Assembly: GCF_017635265.1 (NCBI RefSeq)
Contig: NZ_JAGBLU010000104.1
Location: 124,001-188,000 of the forward strand
Length of the DNA stretch: 64,000 bases
Direction: 5' to 3'
Source of the DNA: Butyrivibrio sp.
GTDB lineage: Bacteria; Bacillota; Clostridia; Lachnospirales; Lachnospiraceae
Shown: piece by piece, positions 9,233 through 17,654 of the stretch
How positions within the stretch are numbered: position 1 is the first letter of the stretch
Layout of the letters: each line of letters opens with the position of its first letter
The notes under the pieces: generated by a model
What the model saw: only the letters and a program-made list of their open reading frames with translations
Databases searched by the model: none
Told to the model about the DNA's origin: nothing
Translations under genes and position numbers: made by a program

Positions 9233-11512
9233 ATGATTAATAAAAATATGAAAAGAAGAATGAGTATCGGCGTTGCAATGGCACTTGCTATCGCACTTAT
9301 GGTATCGGGATGTGGGACAACAAATACAACAGTAGAAACAGGAAATGCAACAGTAGTTTCAAGTACTGATACAAGTATAGATGTAAGTGATGTTACAGCG
9401 GTCATTACACTTTCGGATAACGGAAGTGTGGTAAGCGGAAATGGAGCAAGTGTAGAAGATAACGATATTGTGATCACATCCGGAGGAACATTCTCTTTTA
9501 CCGGAACATTAAATGAAGGCAGAATCAAGGTTGAGGCAGAAGGACAGGATGTAACAATCATTCTTAACGGCGTGACGATTACCAACAGCGAGAAGGATGC
9601 AATTTATATCGAGTATGCAAACAGCGCAACCGTTTATGTAATGGAAGGCACCGAGAATGTGCTTACAAGCGGAACAGAAACGACATATGAAGAAGCTAAA
9701 GCTGCAATTGACGAAGCCAATAGTACTACTGAAACAACTACAACTGAGACTACTGAGGTAGTTGAGACTTCAGAGAACAGTGACAGCGCATCAGAAACAG
9801 GCTCCACAGATGAAGCAACAGATAGCGCATCTGAGAGCAGTTCTACAGAAAGTACCGATAGTGAGGAAACTGTAGATGAAGGCTTTAGCAATAGCCAGAA
9901 GGCAACTATTATGGCTAAGTGCAGTCTTACAGTTTCAGGAAGCGGCTCACTTACAGTAAATGGATATATCAACAATGGTATTCAGTCAAAAGAAGTACTG
10001 ACAATAGGCGATGTTAATCTGACACTGGTTTCAGCCAATGACGGAATTAAAGCAGGAACAGAGCTTAACATTCTTTCAGGAACTTATGATATTGATGCCT
10101 ATGGAGATGCTATTCAGTCAGACGGGACACTTAATATAACAGACGGATATTTTGATATTTATACAGGTAACGGTTCAGCTTCAGCTCAAAAGAAATCCGA
10201 AGCAATGCCCGGTGGCGGTGGAATGGGCGGCGGCCGTGGAATGATGCAGGATTTGCAGAATCAGACAACCACCACAGACAGTTCATCTGAGGCTGAATCG
10301 GGCGAGAGCAGGAGTATGACCGGTGAAAATATGCAGCAACCGACTGAAGGCGAGATGCCGCAGATGCCAGACGGAGAAGCTATGCAGACGACTGAAGGCG
10401 AGATGCCACAGATGCCAGGTGGAGATGCTTCACAGACGGCTCAAGGTGAGATGCCACAGATGGCAAGCGGAGATGCTATGCAGATGGAAAATGGTGAAAT
10501 GCCTCAGATGGGCAACGGCGGAGGTTTTGGCGGTGGAATGATGGATGACATGGCAGATTCCACTGACTCAGATTCGAACAGCGTTAGCCAGAAGGGTATC
10601 AAAGCTGAAGGAACTATGACAATCGATGGTGGTACATTTATCATGGATACAGTTGATGATGCAATCCATGGAAATTCAGATGTAGTCATAAATTCAGGTA
10701 CGTTTACAATTTCTTCGGGAGATGACGGAGTACATGCAGAGACCAATCTTACTGTCAATGGAGGAACAATAACTGTAGAAGACAGTTACGAAGGAATAGA
10801 AGCGGGAGTCATTACAATAAATGATGGTGAAGTAAGTGTAACATCTTCAGATGATGGATTTAATGCATCTACAACGTTAACAGATCCGGATATCACGATA
10901 AATGGCGGTATAGTCTATGTAAACGCTGATGGAGATGGACTTGATTCCAATAAGAACCTTACTATTAACGGAGGGACAGTATATGTTGATGGTCCTTCTG
11001 AAGATATGAATTCTGCTATTGATATCGGAACGGAAAATCAGGGAATTTTTGTAATCAACGGAGGAACAGTAACAGCTGTAGGTTCATCCGGAATGCTTGA
11101 AAACGCTGATGAGTCTTCAACACAGCAGACAATTACTTATGTATTTGACGAGGAACTTGAGGAAGGAACGGTTATTACAGTAACAGATTCTTCAGGAAAT
11201 GAAGTAGCAAGCTTTACACTTATCAAGAGTGCAAGTGCAGTTACATATTCATCAGCAGATCTGGTTTCAGGAGAGACTTATACATTTACAGCCGGCGACC
11301 AGTCAGGTGAGATTACTGCGGACTCAGTCAATGCTACCAACAGCACAGGCGGCATGGGAATGGGCCCCGGCGGCGGAATGAGCGGTCGAGGAGGCCGGAT
11401 GAACGGCCAGCAGGGACAGATGCCTGCTGGCGGTCAGGCACCAATGGGACAGGCCCCTGCCGGTGAGACATCAGCAGCATCTACAGATACATCAACAGCT
11501 TCAGGCAATTAG
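9233..11512 (+). CDS. Lipoprotein with carbohydrate-binding beta-helix (Cthe_2159-like)
   Basis: The 759-residue protein begins with a lipoprotein signal (KRRMSIGVAMALAIALMVSGC, lipobox VSGC). The body is made of short parallel beta-helix turns such as ILNGVTITNSEKDAIYIEYA, TINGGTVYVDG and DDGVHAETNLTVNGG, the pattern of the DUF4353/Cthe_2159 family, whose founding member binds cellulose and polygalacturonate. Two low-complexity inserts break the helix: a Thr/Ser/Glu stretch (about 160-215) and a Gly/Met region with imperfect GEMPQM repeats (about 320-430). The tail is Gly/Met/Gln rich. It is probably anchored to the outer face of the membrane. It is monocistronic, with its own terminator. 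The 182-bp upstream gap is AT-rich with no clear promoter. Confidence 0.88.
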   Translation: MINKNMKRRMSIGVAMALAIALMVSGCGTTNTTVETGNATVVSSTDTSIDVSDVTAVITLSDNGSVVSGNGASVEDNDIVITSGGTFSFTGTLNEGRIKVEAEGQDVTIILNGVTITNSEKDAIYIEYANSATVYVMEGTENVLTSGTETTYEEAKAAIDEANSTTETTTTETTEVVETSENSDSASETGSTDEATDSASESSSTESTDSEETVDEGFSNSQKATIMAKCSLTVSGSGSLTVNGYINNGIQSKEVLTIGDVNLTLVSANDGIKAGTELNILSGTYDIDAYGDAIQSDGTLNITDGYFDIYTGNGSASAQKKSEAMPGGGGMGGGRGMMQDLQNQTTTTDSSSEAESGESRSMTGENMQQPTEGEMPQMPDGEAMQTTEGEMPQMPGGDASQTAQGEMPQMASGDAMQMENGEMPQMGNGGGFGGGMMDDMADSTDSDSNSVSQKGIKAEGTMTIDGGTFIMDTVDDAIHGNSDVVINSGTFTISSGDDGVHAETNLTVNGGTITVEDSYEGIEAGVITINDGEVSVTSSDDGFNASTTLTDPDITINGGIVYVNADGDGLDSNKNLTINGGTVYVDGPSEDMNSAIDIGTENQGIFVINGGTVTAVGSSGMLENADESSTQQTITYVFDEELEEGTVITVTDSSGNEVASFTLIKSASAVTYSSADLVSGETYTFTAGDQSGEITADSVNATNSTGGMGMGPGGGMSGRGGRMNGQQGQMPAGGQAPMGQAPAGETSAASTDTSTASGN
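10347..10512 (+). repeat. In-frame GEMPQM minisatellite within the lipoprotein gene
   Basis: Five imperfect units of about 36-39 bp encode GEMPQMPDGEAMQTTE-type blocks. All units keep the frame. The spacing suggests expansion by slippage. Confidence 0.8.
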
Positions 11513-11535
11513 ACAATATAGATAAATATACTAAT

Positions 11536-11570
11536 AAGAGCGACTGCAAAAGTTTTGCGGTCGCTCTTTT
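11536..11570 (+). terminator. Rho-independent terminator of the lipoprotein gene
   Basis: A long stem pairs AAGAGCGACTGC with GCGGTCGCTCTT (one G-T pair), followed by T residues. Confidence 0.92.
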
Positions 11571-11675
11571 AAGTGTTTTATTTATTAAGGGGATTTGATA
11601 AAATTATCCTCAGAGGAGATTTCGTATTGCTATTTGGCTGAAAGGCTGATTTTTTTTACGAAAGAAGGAACGTGT

Positions 11676-12863
11676 ATGATTAAGACTAGCGAGGGGATTA
11701 TTCTTTCCGGAGATCATTTTGTCAGAAGACTTCCGGATCTTTTAAATTGTAAGCCTGAGGATTTACTTTTTATAGATATTGAAACAACAGGTCTTTCTCC
11801 CAAGAGTGCTGATATATACCTTATTGGATGTGCTTATCATGATAATGGTAACTGGCACGTCTGTCAGTTTTTTGCTGAGACACCTGATCAGGAAAAAGAA
11901 ATTCTTGAGGCGTTTATTGAATTCTCCAGGGAGTATAAGATACTCATCCACTTTAACGGTGACAGATTTGATATTCCATTTCTTTTAGCCAAATTTGAAA
12001 AGTATGGACTTCCAAATCCGTTTGCGCATATGAGTTCCCTTGATATTTATAAGGAGGTAAAGCCTTATAAAAAGCAGTTGGGGCTTCTTGACTGTAAGCA
12101 AAAGACAATTGAGCTTTATTTGGGAATTCAGAGAGAAGATAAGTATGATGGAGGGAAGCTTATTCCTATCTATCAGGACTATACTGTTTCCAAAGATGCT
12201 GAAAAGTTAAAGCTCCTTATGCTTCACAATTTTGAAGATGTCAAAGGAATGTTTGATGTTCTTACAATGCTTAAGTATAAAGAGTTCTTTAACTCTTTTT
12301 CAAAGCTTCCTAAAGAAGCTGTCAGAACTGACGCAGAGATTCCTTCATCAGAAGAACTTCTTGAGCTGTTGCCTGTTCGCGCTAAAAAAGTTCAGGCCAA
12401 CTACTATAACGACATAGATGGAACGCAGAAAAAGGAAGTCTACATGAAACTGTCAGTTCCGAAGCCTCTTCCTTCTTCACTTTCAGGAAATCTTGACGGA
12501 TGTTATTTCAAGATTGATGGAACTGAAGCAGTTCTCAGAGTTCCATTATATGAAACAACACTGAAGTATTTTTATTCTAATTATAAGGACTATTACTATC
12601 TTCCACAGGAAGACACAGCTTTGCATAAGTCAATTGCCAGCTTCGTGGACAAAGATTACAGAGTAAAGGCGTCACCTGAGAATTGTTACACCAAAAAAGA
12701 GGGACAGTATTTACAGGAATGGAACCTGTGCTTTGCGCCGTTTTTTAAATCAGATTATAACGATAAGAATATTTTCTTTGACCTTAATGAGAATATGAAA
12801 AAGAGCAGATTTGCAATGAGCCTGTACGCTTGTCATGTGATCGCACATGTGCTTGAACTGTAG
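11676..12863 (+). CDS. RNase H-like exonuclease-family protein (YprB-like)
   Basis: The protein carries a DEDD-type 3'-5' exonuclease/RNase H fold in its first 200 residues: LLFIDIETTGLS (first acidic pair), then HFNGDRFDIPFLLAKF and NFEDVKGMFDVLTML for the remaining metal-binding acids. This matches the YprB-like 'ribonuclease H-like domain' family of Firmicutes. The C-terminal half (DGCYFKIDGTEAVLRVPLYE onward) is an unassigned beta-rich domain. I prefer ATG 11676, with GAAGGAA 6 nt upstream; an in-frame TTG at 11595 would add 27 residues and also has AAGGGGA before it. Its substrate is unknown. It sits alone between two terminators. Confidence 0.85.
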   Translation: MIKTSEGIILSGDHFVRRLPDLLNCKPEDLLFIDIETTGLSPKSADIYLIGCAYHDNGNWHVCQFFAETPDQEKEILEAFIEFSREYKILIHFNGDRFDIPFLLAKFEKYGLPNPFAHMSSLDIYKEVKPYKKQLGLLDCKQKTIELYLGIQREDKYDGGKLIPIYQDYTVSKDAEKLKLLMLHNFEDVKGMFDVLTMLKYKEFFNSFSKLPKEAVRTDAEIPSSEELLELLPVRAKKVQANYYNDIDGTQKKEVYMKLSVPKPLPSSLSGNLDGCYFKIDGTEAVLRVPLYETTLKYFYSNYKDYYYLPQEDTALHKSIASFVDKDYRVKASPENCYTKKEGQYLQEWNLCFAPFFKSDYNDKNIFFDLNENMKKSRFAMSLYACHVIAHVLEL

Positions 12864-12943
12864 GATGTTCATAGTGGGTAAGGAAATAATAAAAAATATT
12901 TCTAATAATAGGTGCAAAAATCTATATAACAATGAAGTAAAAA

Positions 12944-13026
12944 AAGAGCCGCTAATGTACCGACCCCCAAAAGTTAGACCAAAAATCTAACGATTGGGAG
13001 GTCGGTACAGATTGCGGTTCTTTTTT
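12944..13026 (+). terminator. Terminator whose loop is filled by two IS3-type ends
   Basis: The outer stem (AAGAGCCGC-AAT with ATT-GCGGTTCTT) ends in TTTTTT and would alone be a normal terminator. Its loop contains a 54-bp palindromic insert (12956-13009) that prolongs the stem. Confidence 0.7.
12956..13009. mobile_element. 54-bp relic made of two facing IS3/IS150-type terminal repeats
   Basis: The left end reads TGTACCGACCCCCAAAAG followed by TTAGACC, and the right end read inward is TGTACCGACCTCCCAATCG followed by TTAGATT. Both look like terminal repeats of IS3-family (IS150 group) elements, from my memory of that family. No transposase remains. It could be a MITE or the scar of an internally deleted IS. 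Confidence 0.55.
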
Positions 13027-13150
13027 AGTCAATTAAGTTAATCAAATATAGTATATTACAATTAAATAAAACCATTAAAATTGACAGATTATTTTGATAT
13101 TAATCAAGCAAATTTGTACATAATTTAGTATAATTGTATATATGTAGTAT

Positions 13151-13182
13151 AAAGTACTGGGAAAATTAACCCCCAGTACTTT
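13151..13182 (+). promoter_or_regulatory. Perfect 11-bp inverted repeat in the rnf leader
   Basis: AAAGTACTGGG and CCCAGTACTTT are separated by 10 nt, about 34 nt before the rnfC start. It may be an operator or an RNA hairpin in the leader. No run of T follows, so it is not a simple terminator, and it does not match the Rex consensus. Confidence 0.6.
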
Positions 13183-13215
13183 CACTAATAACAAAAAATG
13201 AAAGAAGGGTAGGAG

Positions 13216-14532
13216 ATGGCAAGAGGTACATTTACGGGCGGAATCCATCCTTACGAAGGTAAGGAACTGTCTAAGGATAAGCCCATCAAATCAGTGCTTC
13301 CAAAAGGGGATTTGGTGTATCCGATATCGCAGCATATAGGTGCACCGGCTAAACCAATCGTTGCTGTTGGAGATCATGTCCTTACAGGACAGAAGATTGC
13401 AGAAGCAGGTGGCTTTGTTTCTGCACCGATCTATGCCACTGTTTCAGGTACAGTTAAGGCAATTGAGCCAAGACGGCTTGCAACAGGAGCTATGTGCGAG
13501 AGCATCATAGTGGAAAACGATGGCCAGTATGAAGAAGTAGAGTTTAAGCCGCTTAAGCCTTACGAGGAGATGACTGCGGAGGATAAAATCGCAGCTGTTC
13601 GTGAGGCCGGTGTTGTTGGTATGGGAGGAGCAGGATTTCCCACTGCTGTTAAATTCTCGCCAAAAGAGCCGGACAAGATTGACTATGTTATTGCAAACTG
13701 CTCTGAGTGTGAGCCATATCTGACTTCTGACTACAGACGTATGATTGAAGAACCTGAGCTGTTGTTGGAAGGTCTTAAGATTGCGGTAAGTATTTTTCCT
13801 AATGCGAGAGGAATTCTTGCAATAGAGGATAATAAGCCGGATGCAATCGCCAAATTCAAAGAATTAACAAAAGATGAAGAAAAGATAAGCGTTAAACCTG
13901 TAAAGACCAAGTATCCTGAAGGTGCTGAACGTATGCTTATCTATGCAGTTACGGGAAGAGAGATCAATTCTTCGATGCTTCCGGCTGATGCGGGATGTAT
14001 CGTGGATAATGTTGATACTCTCTGTGCAGTATGCAGAGCTGTAAAAGAAGGACGTCCTCTTATGGAGCGAATTGTCACGATTACAGGTGATGCAGTTGTT
14101 GATCCCAGAAACTATAAGGTAAGAATAGGTACTAATTATCAGGAGCTTTTGGAGGATGCAGGCGGATTTAAGACAGAGCCTGCCAAGATCATCTCCGGTG
14201 GTCCTATGATGGGCTTTGCCATTTTTGATCTTAACATTCCAACCACAAAGACTGCGTCAGCACTTACATGTCTTACAAAGGATGAAGTTTCTGAGTTTGA
14301 GCCAAGCGCCTGCATTAACTGTGCACGTTGCGTTGAGGTCTGCCCTGAGAGACTTATTCCCAAGAATCTGGCAGATGCAGTTGAACATGGTAATGAGAAG
14401 GCATTCCTCGACATGTATGGAATGGAGTGCTGTGAATGCGGATGCTGTAGCTATATTTGCCCTGCAAGAAGGCAACTTACTCAGCTTATTAAGGGCATGA
14501 GAAAAATACAGCTTGGAAAAAGAAAGAAGTAA
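13216..14532 (+). CDS. rnfC: Rnf complex subunit C (NADH-binding, Fe-S)
   Basis: RnfC is the peripheral cytoplasmic subunit that exchanges electrons with NAD+ in the ferredoxin:NAD+ oxidoreductase. The glycine-rich FMN/NADH region is visible (VVGMGGAGFPTAVKFSP), then NCSECEPYLTSDYR. Two [4Fe-4S] motifs lie near the C-terminus: CINCARCVEVCPERLIP and CCECGCCSYICPARR. The length, 438 aa, is usual. RBS GGGTAGGAG precedes ATG 13216. It is the first of six genes in the order C-D-G-E-A-B, the common order in Clostridia. Confidence 0.97.
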   Translation: MARGTFTGGIHPYEGKELSKDKPIKSVLPKGDLVYPISQHIGAPAKPIVAVGDHVLTGQKIAEAGGFVSAPIYATVSGTVKAIEPRRLATGAMCESIIVENDGQYEEVEFKPLKPYEEMTAEDKIAAVREAGVVGMGGAGFPTAVKFSPKEPDKIDYVIANCSECEPYLTSDYRRMIEEPELLLEGLKIAVSIFPNARGILAIEDNKPDAIAKFKELTKDEEKISVKPVKTKYPEGAERMLIYAVTGREINSSMLPADAGCIVDNVDTLCAVCRAVKEGRPLMERIVTITGDAVVDPRNYKVRIGTNYQELLEDAGGFKTEPAKIISGGPMMGFAIFDLNIPTTKTASALTCLTKDEVSEFEPSACINCARCVEVCPERLIPKNLADAVEHGNEKAFLDMYGMECCECGCCSYICPARRQLTQLIKGMRKIQLGKRKK

Positions 14533-14546
14533 GGGGGACGATAAAG

Positions 14547-15491
14547 ATGAGTGATTTAAGAAGTGTATCATCCAATCCCCATGTGAGATCCAAAACCACT
14601 ACATCCAATATCATGATGTGGGTTGTGATAGCTCTTTTACCGGCAGCAGGTTTTGGTGTCTATAACTTTGGCTTGGATGCACTAATTATTTTGGTGTTAT
14701 CGGTGGCTTCCTGCGTGCTTTCCGAATTCATTTATGAGAAGGCAATGCACAAACCGATAACAATTGGAGATTTCTCCGCAGTAGTAACCGGACTTTTGCT
14801 TGGAATGAACCTTCCTTCAACAGTTCCGTTCTGGATTCCTGTCATTGGAGGAATATTTGCAATAATACTTGTTAAGCAGCTTTTTGGCGGACTTGGTCAG
14901 AATTTTATGAACCCCGCACTTGGCGGAAGATGTTTTTTGGTAATTTCTTTTCCTGCGATTATGACTAACTTCGTTACAGATACTTATACAGGTGCTACAC
15001 CACTTGCGAATTTGAAAAATGGCGTGGAAGTTAATGTAATGGATATGCTTATCGGTAGAACAGCAGGTACCATTGGTGAAACATCAATGCTCTGCATCGC
15101 TATCGGTGCCATGATTCTTTTTGCTATAGGAATTATAGATTATGTTATTCCATTTACCTACATCATTACTTTCATTATATTTGTAGGTCTTTTTGGTGGT
15201 TATGGATTTAACTGGTCATATATTTCAGCGCATCTTGCAGGTGGCGGACTTATGCTGGGAGCTTTCTTCATGGCAACTGATTATGTAACTTGTCCGATCA
15301 CTACTAAGGGAAGATATATCTATGGCTTTATACTAGGTCTTTTGACAGGAATATTCCGTATATTTGGAGCAAATGCTGAAGGCGTTTCATTTGCTATCGT
15401 AATTGCAAACCTTCTTGTTCCGCTTATTGAGAAGTTTACTATTCCGAGAGCCTTTGGTATTAAAAAAGTTGCAAAAAAGGAGGCGAAATAA
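14547..15491 (+). CDS. rnfD: Rnf complex subunit D (membrane, covalent FMN)
   Basis: This 314-residue integral membrane protein has many hydrophobic helices. It contains the flavinylation site in TDTYTGATPLANLK, where a Thr in the SGATPL/TGATPL motif carries FMN through a phosphoester bond. FMNPALGGRCFL and TDYVTCPITTKGR are also typical. It is part of the ion-translocating core with A, E and G. It starts 14 nt after rnfC with AAGGGGG upstream. Confidence 0.97.
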   Translation: MSDLRSVSSNPHVRSKTTTSNIMMWVVIALLPAAGFGVYNFGLDALIILVLSVASCVLSEFIYEKAMHKPITIGDFSAVVTGLLLGMNLPSTVPFWIPVIGGIFAIILVKQLFGGLGQNFMNPALGGRCFLVISFPAIMTNFVTDTYTGATPLANLKNGVEVNVMDMLIGRTAGTIGETSMLCIAIGAMILFAIGIIDYVIPFTYIITFIIFVGLFGGYGFNWSYISAHLAGGGLMLGAFFMATDYVTCPITTKGRYIYGFILGLLTGIFRIFGANAEGVSFAIVIANLLVPLIEKFTIPRAFGIKKVAKKEAK

Positions 15492-15492
15492 C

Positions 15493-16101
15493 ATGAACGA
15501 TACAAAAAGCATGATTAAAAACGCCCTGATCCTTTTTGCAATTACTTTGGTTGCCGGTGTTCTTCTCGGAATTGTTTATCAGGTGACAAAAGAGCCTATT
15601 GCCTATCAGGAAAAGCTTGCTCAGGATAAGGCTAATCAATCGGTATTTGCAGATGCTTCAACCTTCAATGAGGTGGCAGTCGATGAGACCGCAGCAGGTG
15701 CAGCTGTAGCCGAGGTAACAGGCGTGACAATTGAGAGTGTAAAAGAGGCGGTTGATGCTTCAGGAACAGCTCTTGGTTATGTGATTCAGGTTAAGGCAAA
15801 AGGATACGGCGATTTCATTACCTACACAGTAGGTATTACAAATGAAGGCAATGTAAATGGTATTTCAATTATTTCCATTGCTGAAACTCCGGGACTTGGA
15901 ATGAATGCTGAAAAAGTTATTGTTCCACAGTTCGTAGACAAGATTGCTCAACAGTTTACAGTTGTTAAGAATGGTCAGATGACTGATTCTGCCACACAGA
16001 TTGAGGCAATTTCCGGTGCAACAATTACTTCAAGAGCTATAACAAATGGTGTTAACGCCGCTGTGAACTATTTTGAGAGTGTTTTGAAAGGAGGTCAGTA
16101 A
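15493..16101 (+). CDS. rnfG: Rnf complex subunit G (covalent FMN, extracytoplasmic)
   Basis: The protein has one N-terminal membrane anchor (NALILFAITLVAGVLLGIVY) and an FMN-binding domain facing outward. The flavinylation motif is present as AISGATITSRA (S-G-A-T, FMN on the Thr). I place the start at ATG 15493, which has AAAGGAGG upstream and follows the rnfD stop by one base; the frame runs upstream into rnfD but that extension is not coding. The product is 202 aa. The stop codon overlaps the rnfE start. Confidence 0.96.
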   Translation: MNDTKSMIKNALILFAITLVAGVLLGIVYQVTKEPIAYQEKLAQDKANQSVFADASTFNEVAVDETAAGAAVAEVTGVTIESVKEAVDASGTALGYVIQVKAKGYGDFITYTVGITNEGNVNGISIISIAETPGLGMNAEKVIVPQFVDKIAQQFTVVKNGQMTDSATQIEAISGATITSRAITNGVNAAVNYFESVLKGGQ

Positions 16102-16865
16102 TGAGTGCAGATGTAAAAACGGGCGCTTTAGGATTTAGAAAAGATACTCCTTTAGAGAGATTTTTTAACGGCCTTGTAGCTGAAAACCCTACCCTTGTTC
16201 TGATGATCGGTATGTGCCCTACCCTGGCTGTAACATCATCAGCTATAAATGGTCTCGGAATGGGACTTGCAACAACATTTGTATTGGCACTTAGTAATGC
16301 AGTTATAGCTGCACTTAGGAAGGTTATTCCCGGAACAGTCAGGATTCCTTCATTTATCGTTGTTATTGCTTCATTCGTTACTTTGGTTCAGCTTCTTATG
16401 CAGGCCTATTTACCGGCACTTAACAGCGCACTTGGAGTTTATATTCCGCTTATCGTTGTTAACTGTATCATTTTTGGAAGAGCCGAAGCCTATGCCAGCA
16501 AGCACGGAATCGTTCCTTCTTTCTTTGATGGAATAGGAATGGGAATTGGTTTTACATGTGCGATCACAGTAATCGGTTTTGTTCGTGAGTTCATCGGAGC
16601 AGGCACAGCATTTGATGTTCAGATCCTTGGCGAAGGCACAGTTGTTCCCGGAGTTGTGGGCGCATTCCTTTCAAAATATCAGCCTATCAGCATTTTCGTT
16701 CAGCAGGCAGGCGCGTTCTTTGTTCTTGCGTTCCTGATTGCAACTATGAACAAGATTAAGTCAAATATGGCAAAGAAGGGCAAAGATACTTCCAAGTTTG
16801 GCGAAGGATGTTGCGGTTCAGCGGAAGAAAAAGCCGCTGACAAAATAGCACAGGGGAAGGAGTAA
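16101..16865 (+). CDS. rnfE: Rnf complex subunit E (membrane)
   Basis: RnfE (254 aa) is an integral membrane subunit, paralogous to RnfA, with opposite topology in the complex. Conserved stretches include NPTLVLMIGMCPTLAVTSS, VNCIIFGRAEAYASKHG, GIGFTCAITVIGFVREFIG. The GMCP and VNC cysteines are those that hold the intramembrane iron centre shared with RnfA. The C-terminal tail has an extra FGEGCCGSAEEKAADK segment containing two cysteines. The start codon overlaps the rnfG stop (TAATG). Confidence 0.96.
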   Translation: MSADVKTGALGFRKDTPLERFFNGLVAENPTLVLMIGMCPTLAVTSSAINGLGMGLATTFVLALSNAVIAALRKVIPGTVRIPSFIVVIASFVTLVQLLMQAYLPALNSALGVYIPLIVVNCIIFGRAEAYASKHGIVPSFFDGIGMGIGFTCAITVIGFVREFIGAGTAFDVQILGEGTVVPGVVGAFLSKYQPISIFVQQAGAFFVLAFLIATMNKIKSNMAKKGKDTSKFGEGCCGSAEEKAADKIAQGKE

Positions 16866-16871
16866 GGTGCC

Positions 16872-17459
16872 ATGGGAGAGACAATACTTAGTTTAATCGG
16901 GTTGATGATTTCAGCCTCACTTATTAATAACGTAGTACTTAGCCAGTTCCTTGGACTTTGTCCGTTCCTTGGCGTTTCAAAAAAGACTGATACAGCTCTT
17001 GGAATGGGTGGTGCTTGTATTTTCGTTATCACACTGGCTTCACTTGTTTGTAGCATAATTTATAAGTTTATTTTAAATCCACTGGATCTTTCATATCTTC
17101 AGACTATTGTATTCATCCTTGTAATTGCCATGCTGGTTCAGTTCGTAGAGATGATCCTTAAGAAGTACATCGTGTCTTTATATCAGGCACTTGGCGTGTA
17201 TCTTCCTCTTATCACAACAAACTGCGCAGTTCTTGGTGTAGCGCTCAACAACGTAACTGATGGATATACAATTCTTGAGAGTACCATTTGCGGTTTTGCC
17301 ACAGCTGTTGGATTTACAATTGCTATCGTTATTCTGGCAGGTCTTCGTGAGAAGATGGAGTACAATGACATTCCTGCACCATTTAAAGGAATGCCAATGG
17401 TTCTTTTGACATCAGGACTTATGGCTATCGCATTTACCGGTTTTTCGGCTCTGAAGTGA
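16872..17459 (+). CDS. rnfA: Rnf complex subunit A (membrane)
   Basis: RnfA (195 aa) is the six-helix partner of RnfE. Visible family signatures are NNVVLSQFLGLCPFLGVSKK and LPLITTNCAVLGVALNN, each holding one of the cysteines of the intramembrane iron centre. GAGGCC-free spacing to rnfE is short (6 nt), with GGGGAAGGAG upstream. The gap to rnfB (195 nt) is unusual for this operon and contains structured sequence. Confidence 0.97.
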   Translation: MGETILSLIGLMISASLINNVVLSQFLGLCPFLGVSKKTDTALGMGGACIFVITLASLVCSIIYKFILNPLDLSYLQTIVFILVIAMLVQFVEMILKKYIVSLYQALGVYLPLITTNCAVLGVALNNVTDGYTILESTICGFATAVGFTIAIVILAGLREKMEYNDIPAPFKGMPMVLLTSGLMAIAFTGFSALK

Positions 17460-17477
17460 GCGATATAGGGATTCAAA

Positions 17478-17628
17478 GTCATATGCTGCTATGTTTACAT
17501 ATGGCAGCATATGACCTTGAAGACCGAACGTACATGAGGAATAAAGATATGCGAATGTAATGAGCATATCGTGTTCCGAATGGACGGAGCATAACGAGAG
17601 CGTAAGCGGAGTTATGCGTATATCGCGG
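17478..17628 (+). promoter_or_regulatory. Structured rnfA-rnfB intercistronic region (three hairpins)
   Basis: Three inverted repeats follow one another: GTCATATGCTGC with GGCAGCATATGAC (about 17478-17512), GATATGC with GCATATC (about 17547-17571) and GCATAAC with GTTATGC (about 17590-17618). None has a terminal T run, so they more likely affect mRNA stability or processing than termination. Confidence 0.6.
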
Positions 17629-17654
17629 ATGATATTAAATAGGAGATAAAGACT

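Larger units (their letters stand above)
12864..13215 (+). other. Gene-free spacer: compound terminator and rnf leader
   Basis: This 352-bp spacer holds the terminator described at 12944-13026, an AT-rich stretch, a possible promoter for rnf (TTGTAC at 13114, 17 bp, TATATA at 13137) and a perfect inverted repeat just before rnfC. I see no coding sequence in it. Confidence 0.7.

Noticed and set aside
9208..9585. Minus-strand open frame of 125 codons
   Set aside because: It is the shadow of the Ser/Thr-rich lipoprotein gene, with low-complexity Val/Ser/Leu and no RBS.
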